A DNA stretch of 64,000 bases from Azohydromonas aeria. Lineage in GTDB: Bacteria; Pseudomonadota; Gammaproteobacteria; Burkholderiales; Burkholderiaceae_C. Below are positions 37,266 through 47,472 of the stretch, piece after piece (the first letter of the stretch is position 1; the number at the start of each line of letters is the position of its first letter). The position numbers and the translations under genes are program-made. The notes under the pieces were generated by a model. That model searched no databases. It was not told the DNA's origin and saw nothing but the letters and a program-made list of their open reading frames with translations. The stretch lies in contig NZ_VIDQ01000020.1 of the NCBI RefSeq assembly GCF_009760915.1, forward strand, positions 1 through 64,000, written 5' to 3'.

Positions 37266-38192
37266 ATGTTCATGGTGTGCGGCGAGGCCCTGATGGATGT
37301 GTTCGGCGCGGGCGAGAGCGCCGAGGGCGTGGCGCTGGATGCGCGCGTGGGCGGCTCGCCCTTCAACGTCGCGCGCGGGCTGGCCCGGCTGAGCTGCGAG
37401 GTGGGTTTCCTGGGCGCGGTGTCCACCGATTTCCTGGGCGAGCGGCTGGTGGCCGCGCTCAGGGACGAAGGCGTGGACACGGGTTGCGTCGCGAGGCTGG
37501 AGGCGCCGACCACGCTGAGCCTGGTCGGCCTGGACGAGCGCGGCGTGCCTTCATACGCCTTCCACGGCGCGGGCTGCGCGGACCGCCTGCTGCAGCCGCG
37601 GCACCTGTGCCCGCTGCCGGACGCGGTGCGGGCGCTGCACTTCGGCTCCTACGCCATGGTGGTCGAGCCCACCGCGGGCACGCTGCACGCGCTGGCCGCG
37701 GCCGAGCGGGGCCGGCGCCTGATTGCCTACGACCCCAACATCCGGCTCAACGTCGAGCCCGACCTGGAGCGCTGGCGCGGCGTGGTGCGGGCAATGTCGG
37801 CGCGCGCCGACCTGGTCAAGGTCAGCGACGAGGACTTGCGGCTGCTCCATCCGGAACTCGCCGTCGAGGACATCGCGCAGGACTGGCTGGAGGCCGGCTG
37901 CACGCTGGTGGTGGTGACGCGCGGCGCCGAAGGCGCGCTGGCCTGGCGCCGCGGCGAGCGGCTGCAGGTGCCGGCGCCGAAGACCACGGTGGTGGACAGC
38001 GTCGGCGCCGGCGACACCTTCCAGGCCGCGCTGCTGTGCGCGCTGGGCGAGGCCGGGGCGCTGGACGCCGCCGCGCTGGCGGCGCTGCCCGCCCGGTCGC
38101 TGGAACAGGCGCTGCGATTCGCGGCGCGCGCCGCGGCGCTGACCTGCTCGCGCCGCGGCGCCGACATGCCGCGTGCGGCGGAGCTGCGCTGA
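37266..38192 (+). CDS. frk: Fructokinase, PfkB family
   Basis: 308 aa. MVCGEALMDVFG is the standard N-terminus, GGSPFNVARGLARL the sugar-side motif, VVVTRGAEGALAW follows the adenine side, and VDSVGAGDTFQAALL is PfkB signature 2 with the catalytic Asp. Phosphorylates fructose to fructose-6-phosphate, which Pgi links to Zwf. The ATG at 37266 has GGAGAG 5 bases upstream; an in-frame ATG at 37173 overlaps the operator and is rejected. Confidence 0.92.
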   Translation: MFMVCGEALMDVFGAGESAEGVALDARVGGSPFNVARGLARLSCEVGFLGAVSTDFLGERLVAALRDEGVDTGCVARLEAPTTLSLVGLDERGVPSYAFHGAGCADRLLQPRHLCPLPDAVRALHFGSYAMVVEPTAGTLHALAAAERGRRLIAYDPNIRLNVEPDLERWRGVVRAMSARADLVKVSDEDLRLLHPELAVEDIAQDWLEAGCTLVVVTRGAEGALAWRRGERLQVPAPKTTVVDSVGAGDTFQAALLCALGEAGALDAAALAALPARSLEQALRFAARAAALTCSRRGADMPRAAELR

Positions 38193-38228
38193 CGGCGCGC
38201 CGTCAGTGCGCCTGGCGGCTGGCCGGGA

Positions 38229-38642
38229 TCACGCGCCGGGCTCGGCGTCGAGCTTGGCTTCCAGCCAGCCCGGGCCCAGCGCCTGCAGCTTGTCCCAGCG
38301 CGCGTCGTTGAGCTGGATCGTGCGCAGCCGGCTGCGCTGGTCGATGGACGGCGCGGCCGCGGGCAGCGGCGGGCCGCGCCGCAGCTCCAGCCCGTTGGCA
38401 TCGACGCCGACGATGCGCGCCGCCTCGCGCAGCGCGCGGCCCATCAGGGCATGGGCCTCGTCCTCGCGCCAGGGCTGCGAGGTCAGCAGCGCCAGCTGCC
38501 GGCGGGCTTCCTTCTGCAGCGCCTCGGCCTGCTGCGGCGTGATGTCGGCGTTGTAGTTGAGCAACTGCAGCGGCATGGCGGCGATGGCCGCCCGGTGGGC
38601 CTCGGCCGTCACCGGCTCCTTGCGCGCGTAATCCGTGGTCAT
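38229..38642 (-). CDS. Hypothetical protein
   Basis: 137 aa, soluble, family not recognised. Helical, with repeated Ala-rich amphipathic stretches (RAAIAAMPLQLL, ITPQQAEALQKEARRQLALL) and a C-terminal block RTIQLNDARWDKLQALGPGWLEAKLD. The ATG at 38642 follows GGAGAG. Convergent with the fructokinase gene. The leader between this gene and the exporter gene (38643-38989) has a short tandem TCATCGGGG repeat near 38680-38700 and otherwise nothing I can support. Confidence 0.55.
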   Translation of the reverse strand: MTTDYARKEPVTAEAHRAAIAAMPLQLLNYNADITPQQAEALQKEARRQLALLTSQPWREDEAHALMGRALREAARIVGVDANGLELRRGPPLPAAAPSIDQRSRLRTIQLNDARWDKLQALGPGWLEAKLDAEPGA

Positions 38643-38989
38643 GGGCGATTTCTCTCCGGTTGAAGCATTGAGGGTCAGGGTCATCGGGGTCATCGGGGTC
38701 GTCGGGTTTTCATGATCGCCGCAGGCGGTGCGGCGCCGGGCCGCGGGCCGCTCCAACCCGGCAGGACGGGGGGGCCGGCCGCGGCGCGCAGCCCGAGGGT
38801 TCCAGGGATTGCTGCATGACAGCAATCGACCCGCCCTGGCGCGCGGACATGGGCCCGGGAAAGGCCAGGGCCACCGCGCTCCAACCCGGTCGGCAAGCCA
38901 AGTCAACACAGTTCGTGAATCGACGCTCCACGCATTGCGGGTTGGTCGATGGGGCCGTGTTCTGTACCTTCCGGGGTGAGGACAAACCC

Positions 38990-39886
38990 TTGAATCCATC
39001 CGCACGCACTTTCCAGGGCATCGGCCTGCTCATCGCGGCCGTGGCCTGCTTCGCCCTGTACGACACGGCCATCAAGTACATCAGCAGCAGCGTGCCGCTG
39101 GTAATGGCGCTGTGGACGCGCTACCTGTTCCAGGCTGCCACCACCGGCGCGGTGCTGCTGCCGCGGCACGGTACCTCGCTGCTGCGCACCCGCCGCCCGG
39201 GGCTGCAGGCGTTGCGCGCGCTGTTGCTGCTGGGCTGCAGCGCCTTCGCCTTCATGAGCCTGAAGCACATGCCCGTGGGCGAGGTCACCGCCATCGTCAT
39301 GCTCACGCCGCTGCTGATCACGCTGATCGCCGCCACCTCGCTGGGCGAGCGCATCTCGCCCACGCGCTGGCTGTGCGCGCTGGGCGGCTTCGCCGGGGCG
39401 CTGGTTGTGATCCGCCCGGGCAGCGACATGTTCGACTGGACCATGCTGCTGCCGCTGGGGCTGGTGGCCACCAACACCGGCTTCCAGGTCGTGACCAGCC
39501 GCCTGGCCAAGGTGGACGACCCCGGCACCACGCACCTCTACACCGGCGTGGTCGGCACGCTCGTCACCAGCGCCGCGCTGCCTTTCGCCTGGGAGCCGCT
39601 GCACGGCGGCCAGTGGGTGCTGCTGCTGCTGCTGGGCGCCGTCAGCACGGTCGGGCATTACCTGCTGATCCTGGCCTACATGCGCGCGCCCGTGGCGGTG
39701 CTCACGCCCTACCTGTACGCGCAGATCGGTTTCGCCACGCTGACGGGCTGGATCGTGTTCGCGCACGCGCCCGATGCCTGGGCCGTGGCCGGCATCGGCG
39801 CCATCGCTGCCTGCGGCGTGCTGGGCACGTGGCTGAGCGCGCGCGAGCGCGGCGCGGCGGCACTGGCCACCTCCGCGCCGCGCTGA
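38990..39886 (+). CDS. DMT-superfamily (EamA) transporter
   Basis: 298 aa with ten hydrophobic helices in two EamA repeats. FALYDTAIKYISSSVP, MSLKHMPVGEVTAIVMLTPLLITL, LGGFAGALVVIRPG (end of repeat 1) and LAYMRAPVAVLTPYLYAQIGFATLTGW are typical of the drug/metabolite exporter family. The best start is a TTG at 38990 with GAGGA about 8 bases upstream; no in-frame ATG fits. The substrate is unknown. Convergent with the LysR gene. Confidence 0.85.
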   Translation: MNPSARTFQGIGLLIAAVACFALYDTAIKYISSSVPLVMALWTRYLFQAATTGAVLLPRHGTSLLRTRRPGLQALRALLLLGCSAFAFMSLKHMPVGEVTAIVMLTPLLITLIAATSLGERISPTRWLCALGGFAGALVVIRPGSDMFDWTMLLPLGLVATNTGFQVVTSRLAKVDDPGTTHLYTGVVGTLVTSAALPFAWEPLHGGQWVLLLLLGAVSTVGHYLLILAYMRAPVAVLTPYLYAQIGFATLTGWIVFAHAPDAWAVAGIGAIAACGVLGTWLSARERGAAALATSAPR

Positions 39887-39904
39887 GGCTCCCGGCCGGT
39901 CCTT

Positions 39905-40819
39905 TCAGGTGCCCAGCGCGTGCGGGCCCTGGGTGAGCTGCTCCTGGAGGAAGGCCAGGCACACGCGCACCTTGGCCGACTGGCTGGAGCGCACCGGCGT
40001 GACGCCCCAGACGTCGGCGGGCTGGCTCCAGGCGGGCAGCACCCGCACCAGCTCGCCGGCGGCCAGGTTGGCCGCCACGTCCCAGTCCGAGGCCATCACC
40101 AGCCCCAGGCCCTCGCGCGCCCACACGCGCACGATGTCGGCGTTGTTCGAGGCCAGCGCGCCACTGACCTTCACAGTCTCCAGCCCGTTCGGGCCGGTCA
40201 GCCGCCACACGCCGAAGGCCAGGTCGCGCTCGCGCAGCACCAGGCATTCGTGCTGCGCCAGGTCGGCCAGCGTCCGGGGATGGCCGTGGCGCTCCAGGTA
40301 GGCCGGCGCCGCATACAGCCCGCGAAAGGCCGGCGCGATGCGGTGCGCCACCAGGTGTGGCTCCTGCACCTCGCCGACGCGGATATCGATGTCGATGTCC
40401 TCGGCGATCAGGTCCACGCGGCGGTCCACCACCTCCAGCCACACGTCGAGCTCGGGGTAGCGCTTGGACAGCAGCGACAGCACCGGCGCGACGTGGCGGC
40501 GGCCCAGGCGAAAGCCCGTGCTGATGCGCAGCAGCCCGCGCGGCGCCTCCCTGCCCGCCGCCACCGTCTCGGCCATGCGGTCCACGCCTTCGAGCACCTG
40601 CTGCGCCTGCCGGTACACGGCTTCGCCCTCCTCGGTGACACTGACGCGCCGCGCGGTGCGGTGGAACAGCCGCACGCCCAGCGCCTCTTCCAAAATCGCG
40701 ATGCGCTTGCTCACGTAGGCCGGCGAGGCGCCCAGCTCCTGTGCCGTGGCCGCGAAGCTGGCGCGCCGCGCCGCCACGCAGAACACGCGCAGGTCATCGA
40801 GGTGGAAACTGAGATTCAC
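39905..40819 (-). CDS. LysR-family transcriptional regulator
   Basis: 304 aa from a GTG at 40819. The HTH reads DLRVFCVAARRASFAATAQELGASPAYVSKRIAILEE in pattern terms, a CrgA/DmlR-like N-terminus, then LFHRTARRVSVTEEG. The effector domain includes LRISTGFRLGRRHVAPVL and FRGLYAAPAYLERHGHP. No clear ribosome site precedes the GTG, so the start is tentative. Its target may be the adjacent divergent kinase operon or a distant gene. Confidence 0.87.
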   Translation of the reverse strand: MNLSFHLDDLRVFCVAARRASFAATAQELGASPAYVSKRIAILEEALGVRLFHRTARRVSVTEEGEAVYRQAQQVLEGVDRMAETVAAGREAPRGLLRISTGFRLGRRHVAPVLSLLSKRYPELDVWLEVVDRRVDLIAEDIDIDIRVGEVQEPHLVAHRIAPAFRGLYAAPAYLERHGHPRTLADLAQHECLVLRERDLAFGVWRLTGPNGLETVKVSGALASNNADIVRVWAREGLGLVMASDWDVAANLAAGELVRVLPAWSQPADVWGVTPVRSSQSAKVRVCLAFLQEQLTQGPHALGT

Positions 40820-40942
40820 GATGAATGGGTGGCTGATGATCGGCGGCGGCCCGCCGGGCCGCCGCCAGGCCCACTGTCCGGGACGGCGTCCGACAAGGGG
40901 CACGCCGTTTGCCCAGACTTAGGGTTTGCTCATCTTCGTTCC

Positions 40943-43900
40943 GTGACAACCAAAGATTCCCGCATTGTTGCCTTGTCGATCGCGCTGCTGGTGGCCGCCC
41001 TGGTCGCCGATGCGCTCACCCCGCTCGGCTATGCCTTGTGGGCTCTTTACTTCCTGCCCATCGGCGTGACGCTGTTCCAGTCACGTCCCGGCGTGCCGCT
41101 GGTCATCGGCGCCGCGGCCACGCTGTTGAGCGTGATGGGCGTGTGGATCTCGCCGCCGGGCCAGGACCCGACGCTGGCGCTGATCAACCGGCTGCTGGGC
41201 GCGCTGTCGCAGGGAGTCGTCATCGGCGTGGTGTGGCGGGTGCTGGTCGTGCGCGCCGACATCCAGCGCCTGCTGTGGCTGCAGCAGGGCGAGTCCCAGG
41301 TCAGCCGTGCGCTGCTGGGCGAGCGCTCGGCGGCCGAACTGGGCCGTGCCGCGGCGCAGGCGCTGTGCGAGGTCAGCGGCGCGCAGGTCGGCGCGCTGTA
41401 CTGGCTGCAGGGCAACCAGCTGATGCTGTCGGGCAGCCACGGCACGGACGAGGGCGCCCTGCCGGTGCAGCTGTCGCCGCAGCAGGGCCTGGCCGACGGG
41501 CTGCTGCAGCCGGGCGCGGCGCCGCGCGCCGTGGCCGACGTGCCGCCCGGGCACCTGGACCTGGCCACCGCGCTGGGCCACAGCACGCCGCGCCACCTGA
41601 TGCTGGCGCCGCTGGTGGCCGACGGCCGGCCCTGCGGCCTGGTCGAGCTGGGCCTGGTGCGCCGCGAGCCGCCGCAGCCGCGCGAGCTGGAGTTGCTGGC
41701 CGCCTGCGCCGAGCCCGTGGGCCTGGCGCTGCGCAGCGCCGTGTACCGCCAGCGCCTGCAGGAGCTGCTGGAGGAGACGCAGCGCCAGAGCGAGGCGCTG
41801 CAGACGCAGCAGGAGGAGCTGCGCGTCACCAACGAGGAGCTGGAGGAGCACACCCGCGCGCTGGGCGAGTCGCAGGGCCGGCTGGAGACGCAGCAGGCCG
41901 AGCTGGAAGCGACCAACGTGCAGCTGGAGGAGCAGACCCAGGCGCTGGAGCGCCAGAAGCAGGTGCTGCTGCGCGCGCAGGGCGAGCTGCAGGACTACGC
42001 GCGGCGGCTGGAGGAGGCCAGCCGCTACAAGTCCGAGTTCCTGGCCAACATGTCACACGAGCTGCGCACGCCGCTCAACAGCGCGCTGATCCTGACCAAG
42101 CTGCTGGCCGACAACCGCGAGGGCAACCTCAGCGCCGAGCAGGTGAAGTACGCGCGCGCCGTGTTCGATGCCAACAACGACCTGCTGGTGCTCATCAACG
42201 ACATCCTCGACCTCTCCAAGATCGAGGCCGGCCATGCCGACCTCGCCGCCGAGCCCGTCGCGCTGGCGGACGTGCTGGACCGCAAGAAGGGCACCTTCGA
42301 GCCCATGACCCGCCAGAAGGGGCTGCGCTTCAGCGTCGAGCTGGCGCCGGGCGCGCCGCAGCGCATCGTCGGCGATCGGCAGCGGCTGCAGCAGATCCTG
42401 CGCAACCTGCTGGCCAATGCCGTGAAGTTCACCGACCGCGGCGAGGTCGCGCTGCGCGTGGAGGGCGCCGCCGCCGGCACGCGCGTGCGCTTCTCGGTGC
42501 GCGACACCGGCATCGGCATCGCGCGCGAGCAGCAGGCCGTGATCTTCGAGGCCTTCCGCCAGGCCGACGGCAGCACCAGCCGCAAGTACGGCGGCACGGG
42601 TCTGGGCTTGTCCATCGCGCGCGAGCTGGCGCGGCGCATGGGCGGCGACATCACGCTGCAAAGCGAGCCCGGGCGCGGCAGCGTTTTCACCTTGGAGCTG
42701 CCGGTGGACATGAGCACGCAGGCCGCCGAGCTGGCGCAGGCTGCGGCCGCGGCGCCAGCGGCGGCGCTGGAGATGCCGCAAGTGCCCACGCTGGAGGATC
42801 TGCCCGCGGTGGCCGCTGCGCCGGCGGCGCAATGGTCGGATGCGGGTGCACCCGTTGAGGCACCGGCCGCAATGGCAGTGCCGGCGCCCGCGCCGACGGC
42901 GACGTCCGCTCCGGCATCGCCATCGGCCCCTGTCCCGGCACCAGCAGCGGCCGCGGACGCCGACGTGCCGCGCAGCCATCCCGGAAGATTGATCCTGATC
43001 GTCGAGGACGAGCCCGAGTTCGCGCACGCCATGGCGCGGATGGTGCGCGAGCAGCGCTTCGACGCCGTGGTGGCGCCCACGGCCGCCGATGCGCTGCGCA
43101 TGGCGCGCGAGCTGCAGCCGCAGGGCATCCTGCTCGACATCATGCTGCCCGACGGCTCGGGCCTGACGGTGCTGGAGCAGCTCAAGCGCGACCCGGCCAC
43201 GCGCCACGTGCCGGTGCACACCGCGTCGGCGCTGGAGCGCGGGCAGACGGCGATGGAGCTGGGCGCGGTGGGCCACCTGCTCAAGCCCGCCACGCAGGAG
43301 TCGCTGGCGCAGGCCATTGCCGCCATCGAGCAGCGGCTGCAGCAGCCGCTGCGCCGGCTGCTGATCGTCGAGGACGACGCCACGCTGCGCGAGAGCCTGC
43401 AGAAGCTGCTGTCCGGGGGTGGGCTGGAGATCACGGCCGTGGGCACGATGGCCGAGGCCCTGGCCGCGCTGGAAGCCACCAGCTTCGATTGCATGGTCAC
43501 CGACCTGGCGCTGCCCGACGGCAGCGGCTACGACCTGCTCGACCGCATGGCCGCGCGCGAGGACCGGGCCTTCCCGCCCGTGATCGTCTACACCGGCCGC
43601 ACCCTCACGCGCGACGAGGAGCAGCGGCTGCGGCGCTACTCGCGCTCGATCATCGTCAAGGGGGCGCGCTCGCCCGAGCGGCTGCTCGACGAGGTCACGC
43701 TGTTTTTGCACAGCGTCGAGTCGGCGCTGCCGGCGGAGCAGCAGCGCATGCTGCGCCGCGCGCTGCAGCGCGACAGCGTGCTCGACGGGCGGCGCATCCT
43801 GCTGGCCGAGGATGACGCGCGCAACATCTTCGCGCTGTCCAGCGTGCTGGAGCCGCTGGGCGTGCGCATGGAGATCGCGCGCAACGGGCGCGAGGCGCTG

Positions 43901-44152
43901 CAGCGGCTCGAAGCCCAGGACATCGACCTGGTGCTGATGGACATCATGATGCCGGAGATGGACGGCCTCGAAGCCATGCGCCGCATCCGCGCCGACGCGC
44001 GGCTGCGCGACCTGCCCATCATCGCGCTGACCGCCAAGGCCATGCCCGAGGACCGCGAGCGCTGCCTGGAGGCTGGCGCCAACGACTACATCGCCAAGCC
44101 CATCGACGTGGAGCGGCTGGTGTCGCTGTGCCGCGTGTGGTGCCCGAAATGA
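40943..44152 (+). CDS. Large hybrid histidine kinase with GAF-like region and three receiver domains
   Basis: 1069 aa from a GTG at 40943 (no obvious ribosome site). Order: three to four N-terminal helices, a GAF-like domain (~120-270), a Gln/Glu-rich coiled coil (~275-365), H-box [13 protein letters not shown] with His372, N-box [14 protein letters not shown]-boxes RDTGIGIA and [18 protein letters not shown], a Pro/Ala linker (~610-680), then receivers 1 ([19 protein letters not shown]), 2 ([17 protein letters not shown]; Lys in IIVKGARS) and 3 ([23 protein letters not shown]). No HPt. First gene of a four-gene operon; its stop overlaps the cheR start (ATGA). Confidence 0.92.
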   Translation: MTTKDSRIVALSIALLVAALVADALTPLGYALWALYFLPIGVTLFQSRPGVPLVIGAAATLLSVMGVWISPPGQDPTLALINRLLGALSQGVVIGVVWRVLVVRADIQRLLWLQQGESQVSRALLGERSAAELGRAAAQALCEVSGAQVGALYWLQGNQLMLSGSHGTDEGALPVQLSPQQGLADGLLQPGAAPRAVADVPPGHLDLATALGHSTPRHLMLAPLVADGRPCGLVELGLVRREPPQPRELELLAACAEPVGLALRSAVYRQRLQELLEETQRQSEALQTQQEELRVTNEELEEHTRALGESQGRLETQQAELEATNVQLEEQTQALERQKQVLLRAQGELQDYARRLEEASRYKSEFLANMSHELRTPLNSALILTKLLADNREGNLSAEQVKYARAVFDANNDLLVLINDILDLSKIEAGHADLAAEPVALADVLDRKKGTFEPMTRQKGLRFSVELAPGAPQRIVGDRQRLQQILRNLLANAVKFTDRGEVALRVEGAAAGTRVRFSVRDTGIGIAREQQAVIFEAFRQADGSTSRKYGGTGLGLSIARELARRMGGDITLQSEPGRGSVFTLELPVDMSTQAAELAQAAAAAPAAALEMPQVPTLEDLPAVAAAPAAQWSDAGAPVEAPAAMAVPAPAPTATSAPASPSAPVPAPAAAADADVPRSHPGRLILIVEDEPEFAHAMARMVREQRFDAVVAPTAADALRMARELQPQGILLDIMLPDGSGLTVLEQLKRDPATRHVPVHTASALERGQTAMELGAVGHLLKPATQESLAQAIAAIEQRLQQPLRRLLIVEDDATLRESLQKLLSGGGLEITAVGTMAEALAALEATSFDCMVTDLALPDGSGYDLLDRMAAREDRAFPPVIVYTGRTLTRDEEQRLRRYSRSIIVKGARSPERLLDEVTLFLHSVESALPAEQQRMLRRALQRDSVLDGRRILLAEDDARNIFALSSVLEPLGVRMEIARNGREALQRLEAQDIDLVLMDIMMPEMDGLEAMRRIRADARLRDLPIIALTAKAMPEDRERCLEAGANDYIAKPIDVERLVSLCRVWCPK

Positions 44153-45012
44153 GCGACGCGGACCGCACCCCCGACGCCGCGCCGGACGCGGCCGATGACG
44201 CCCTCTTCGACCTGGAAGTGAAGGTGCTGCTGGAGGCGGTGTACCAGCGCTGGCAGCACGACTTCCGGGACTACGCCGTGGCCTCGATGCGCCGGCGCAT
44301 GCGCCAGGCGCTGCGCCACTTCGGCTGCGAGCACCCGGCGCAGCTGCAGCACCGGCTGCTGCGCGACCCGGCCGCCTTCCAGCAGGCGCTGCGCTTCTTC
44401 ACGGTGCACGTATCGGAGATGTTCCGCGACCCGCCCTACTGGCGCGCGCTGCGCGAGCAGGTGGTGCCGCTGCTGCGCACCTACGCCTCGCTCAAGCTGT
44501 GGGTGGCGGGCTGCAGCACGGGCGAGGAGCTGTGGTCGCTGTGCGTGGTGCTGGCCGAGGAAGGGCTGCTGGAGCGCAGCATCGTCTATGCCACCGACAT
44601 CGACCCGGCCGCGCTGGCGCAGGCCGAGCGCGGCGTGTTCGCGCTGGAGCGCATGGCCGATTTCTCGCGCAACTATCTCGCCGCCGGCGGCAGCGGCTCG
44701 CTGTCGGACCACTACCGCGCGCTGCCGCACGGCGCGGTGTTCGAGCGCGCGCTGCGCCGCCAGGTGGTGTTCGCCGACCACAGCCTGGCCACCGACAGCG
44801 TCTTTTCGGAGGTGCACCTGGTGTCGTGCCGCAACGTGCTGATCTACTTCAACCGCGCGCTGCAGGACCGGGCCGTGGGGCTGTTCCGTGACGCGCTGGT
44901 GCGCCGCGGCTTCCTGGGGCTGGGCAGCCGCGAGACGCTGGCCTTCGGGGCTCACGCCGACGCCTTCGAGGCCTGGTGCCCGGAGCAGCGGCTGTTCCGC
45001 AAGCGCGCCTGA
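44149..45012 (+). CDS. cheR: CheR-type protein-glutamate methyltransferase
   Basis: 287 aa. N-terminal helical CheR_N (DFRDYAVASMRRRMRQALRHFG), then the SAM domain: FFTVHVSEMFRDP, LKLWVAGCSTGEELWSL (motif I with the CheR-typical GCSTGEE), YATDIDPAALAQAE and LVSCRNVLIYFNRALQ. Methylates receptor glutamates in chemotaxis, but no receptor, CheA or CheW gene lies here, so it may modify another protein of this signalling operon. Overlaps the kinase stop. Confidence 0.9.
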   Translation: MSDADRTPDAAPDAADDALFDLEVKVLLEAVYQRWQHDFRDYAVASMRRRMRQALRHFGCEHPAQLQHRLLRDPAAFQQALRFFTVHVSEMFRDPPYWRALREQVVPLLRTYASLKLWVAGCSTGEELWSLCVVLAEEGLLERSIVYATDIDPAALAQAERGVFALERMADFSRNYLAAGGSGSLSDHYRALPHGAVFERALRRQVVFADHSLATDSVFSEVHLVSCRNVLIYFNRALQDRAVGLFRDALVRRGFLGLGSRETLAFGAHADAFEAWCPEQRLFRKRA

Positions 45013-45015
45013 CGC

Positions 45016-45609
45016 ATGGCTGCCGCTGACGACTTCCATCCGCAGCGCGACGCCGACGCCGTGGTGGTGGGCGCCTCCGCCGGCGGCGTGCAGGCGCTGC
45101 AGTCGCTGCTGGGCGCGCTGCCCGCGGGCTTCGCGCCGGCGCTGCTGGTGGTGCTGCACCTGCCGCCCGGGCGCGACAGCCGCATGGCGGCGCTGCTGGA
45201 GCCGCTGTGCGCGCTGCCGGTGGCCGAGGCGCTGGACAAGCAGCCGGTGCGCGGCGGCACGGTCACGCTGGCGCCGCCCGACTACCACCTGCTGGTCGAG
45301 CCCGGCGGGACGCTGGCGCTGTCGGTGGACGAGCCGGTGCTGTGGTCGCGCCCGGCCATCGACCCGCTGTTCGAGACCGCCGCCGCCGTCTACGGAGAGC
45401 GCCTGCTGGCCGTGCTGCTCACCGGCGCCAGCAGCGACGGCAGCGCCGGGCTGGCCGCGGTGCGCCGCCGCGGCGGGCAGGCCTGGGTGCAGGACCCGGC
45501 GGATGCCAGCGTGCCGACCATGCCGGCCGCGGCGCTGGCCCATGCCGGCGCCGACGCGGTGCTGACCCTTGACCAAATCTGCCGCCGCCTGGCGGCCCCC
45601 GCGACATGA
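45016..45609 (+). CDS. CheB-type methylesterase domain protein without receiver
   Basis: 197 aa, catalytic domain only. Ser in VVGASAGGVQAL, His in VVLHLPPGRDS and Asp in LLTGASSDGSAG give the CheB triad; DPADASVPTMPAAAL is the conserved C-terminal block. Canonical CheB has an N-terminal receiver that inhibits it; here that is missing, so control must come from partners. Starts 3 bases after cheR, and its stop overlaps the next start. Confidence 0.9.
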   Translation: MAAADDFHPQRDADAVVVGASAGGVQALQSLLGALPAGFAPALLVVLHLPPGRDSRMAALLEPLCALPVAEALDKQPVRGGTVTLAPPDYHLLVEPGGTLALSVDEPVLWSRPAIDPLFETAAAVYGERLLAVLLTGASSDGSAGLAAVRRRGGQAWVQDPADASVPTMPAAALAHAGADAVLTLDQICRRLAAPAT

Positions 45610-46760
45610 ACCCTCCGGACATCACCTTCCCGCCCCGCGAGCCCACCACCGCGAGCGACCAGGCGCCGGTCAAGATCCTCGTCGTGGACGACGTGCCGCA
45701 GAACCTGCTGGCGATGCAGGCGCTGCTGCAGCAGCCCGGGCTGCAGCTGCTCACCGCGGCGTCGGGCGCGCAGGCGCTGGAGCTGCTGCTGGACCACGAG
45801 GACGTGGCGCTGGCGCTGCTGGACGTGCACATGCCCGAGATGGACGGCTTCGCGCTGGCCGAGCTCATGCGCGGCGCGGCGCGCACGCGCGACATCCCGA
45901 TCATCTTCGTCACCGCCTCGCCGGGCGACCCGCTGCGCCTCTTCCGCGGCTACGAGGCCGGCGCCGTGGACTTCCTGCACAAGCCGCTGGAGCCGCACGT
46001 GCTGCTGGGCAAGGTGCGGGTGTTCGTGGACCTGCACCGCCAGCGGCGCCTCCTGCGCCAGCGCAACGAGGAGCTGGAGCGCATGCTCAAGCTCAACGAG
46101 GTGATGATGGCCGTGCTCTCGCACGACCTGCGCACGCCGCTGTCGGCCATGCTCATGAGCGCCGAGGTGCTCAAGCGCCTGGCCGTGGGCGACGCCGCGC
46201 AGCGCGCGGCACAGCGCGTCAAGGACAGCGGGCGGCGCATGTCGCACATGATCGGGCAGCTGCTGGACTTCTCCCGCATCCGCTCCGGCAGCCTGGCGCT
46301 GGACATGCAGCCGCACGACCTGCGCGCCGTGGCCGACACCGCGGTGGCGGAGCTGCAGCAGGCGCAGCCCGGGGCGCGCATCGAGTTCTCGACCGGCGGC
46401 GACCTGGCCGGCCGCTTCGACGCCGACCGGCTGGCTCAGGTCTTCTCCAACCTGCTGGGCAACGCGCTGCAGTACGGCGAGCCGGATGAGCCGGTGCGCG
46501 TGCAACTGGACGGCAGCGACGCGCGCGAGCTGTGCTTCACGGTGCGCAATGCCGGGCGGCTCTCGGACGAGGTGCTGCAGCGGCTGTTCGACCCCTTCAA
46601 GACCGCGCGCGACGGCGGGCACGACGGCCTGGGCCTGGGCCTGTACATCGTGCGCCAGTTCGTGCACGCGCACGGCGGCCGGGTGACCGGGCGCAACGGG
46701 GCCGACGGGGTGGAGTTCGAGGTGGTATTGCCGCGCACGCCGCCGGCGGCGGCGGGCTGA
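45606..46760 (+). CDS. Receiver-histidine kinase fusion
   Basis: 384 aa soluble protein. An N-terminal receiver (ILVVDDVPQN, phospho-acceptor in LALLDVHMPEMDG, Lys in LHKPLEP) is joined by a coiled coil (RLLRQRNEELERMLKLNE) to a transmitter with H-box AVLSHDLRTPLSAML, N-box SNLLGNALQYGE, F-box LFDPFKTA and G2 DGLGLGLYIVRQFVHAHGG. The receiver-first order makes the kinase answer to another kinase, probably the large hybrid upstream. Last gene of the operon. Confidence 0.9.
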   Translation: MNPPDITFPPREPTTASDQAPVKILVVDDVPQNLLAMQALLQQPGLQLLTAASGAQALELLLDHEDVALALLDVHMPEMDGFALAELMRGAARTRDIPIIFVTASPGDPLRLFRGYEAGAVDFLHKPLEPHVLLGKVRVFVDLHRQRRLLRQRNEELERMLKLNEVMMAVLSHDLRTPLSAMLMSAEVLKRLAVGDAAQRAAQRVKDSGRRMSHMIGQLLDFSRIRSGSLALDMQPHDLRAVADTAVAELQQAQPGARIEFSTGGDLAGRFDADRLAQVFSNLLGNALQYGEPDEPVRVQLDGSDARELCFTVRNAGRLSDEVLQRLFDPFKTARDGGHDGLGLGLYIVRQFVHAHGGRVTGRNGADGVEFEVVLPRTPPAAAG

Positions 46761-46803
46761 TCGCTACGGAGCACCGGGCGCGGCGCCGCGCGTTGCGTCC
46801 GCA

Positions 46804-47472
46804 TCAATCCCGGTCGTCGCCAGCGGCCAGGCGCCGCAGTTGCGACACTTCATGAAAGACCTCGTCGGCGCCGGCCTCGCGCAGCGACGCCAGCTCGGCA
46901 TAGCCCCAGGCCACCGCGCCGAAGGCCACGCCGACCGCGTGCGCGGCGCGCAGGTCCGAGAGCTGGTCACCCACGTAGATCGCCTGTGCCGCCGGAATGC
47001 CGCTGCGTGAGAGCACCTTCCGGATGCGGCCCTGCTTGCCCAGCAGCGCGCTGCGGCCTTCCAGGTAGTCGAAGTGGCGGGCGTTGCCGGGGCCGAGCGT
47101 GCGCACGGCGTTGTCCACCGAGTTCGAGGTCAGCAGCGCCAGCGTCAGGCCCTGCGCGCGCAGCCCGGCCAGCGTCTCGGGGATGCCTGTGAACAGCGGC
47201 ACCGTGCCGCCGCGCTCGCGCATCAGGCGAATGAAGCTGGCCGTCACGAAGGGCAGCTTCCACGCCGGCATGCCGACCAGGCGCATGTTGGCGCGCGCGT
47301 CCTGGCGCCGCATCAGCGGTATCTGCTCGGGCCGCACCGGGCTGAAGCCATGCAGGCGCGCCAGCTCATCCAGCACCGCCACGAAGAACGGGAAGGAATC
47401 GGCCAGCGTGCCGTCGAAGTCGAACAGCACCAGCCGCCGGGCGCGCGCGCTCAGCGCCCCGCCATCGCCCAT
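46804..47472 (-). CDS. HAD-family phosphatase (phosphoglycolate phosphatase-like)
   Basis: 222 aa. Motif I FDFDGTLADSF (nucleophile Asp), motif II LLTSNS, Lys in GKQGRIRKVL and motif III YVGDQLSDLRAAHAVGV. A helical cap sits between motif I and II. Gph-like; the substrate is a small phosphorylated metabolite, unspecified. Its start overlaps the end of the small upstream gene by 22 bases. Confidence 0.88.
   Translation of the reverse strand: MGDGGALSARARRLVLFDFDGTLADSFPFFVAVLDELARLHGFSPVRPEQIPLMRRQDARANMRLVGMPAWKLPFVTASFIRLMRERGGTVPLFTGIPETLAGLRAQGLTLALLTSNSVDNAVRTLGPGNARHFDYLEGRSALLGKQGRIRKVLSRSGIPAAQAIYVGDQLSDLRAAHAVGVAFGAVAWGYAELASLREAGADEVFHEVSQLRRLAAGDDRD

Noticed and set aside
38675..38702. 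Short tandem TCATCGGGG repeat as a regulatory array
   Set aside because: Only two full copies plus a variant, between a ribosome site and GC-rich leader; too short to interpret.
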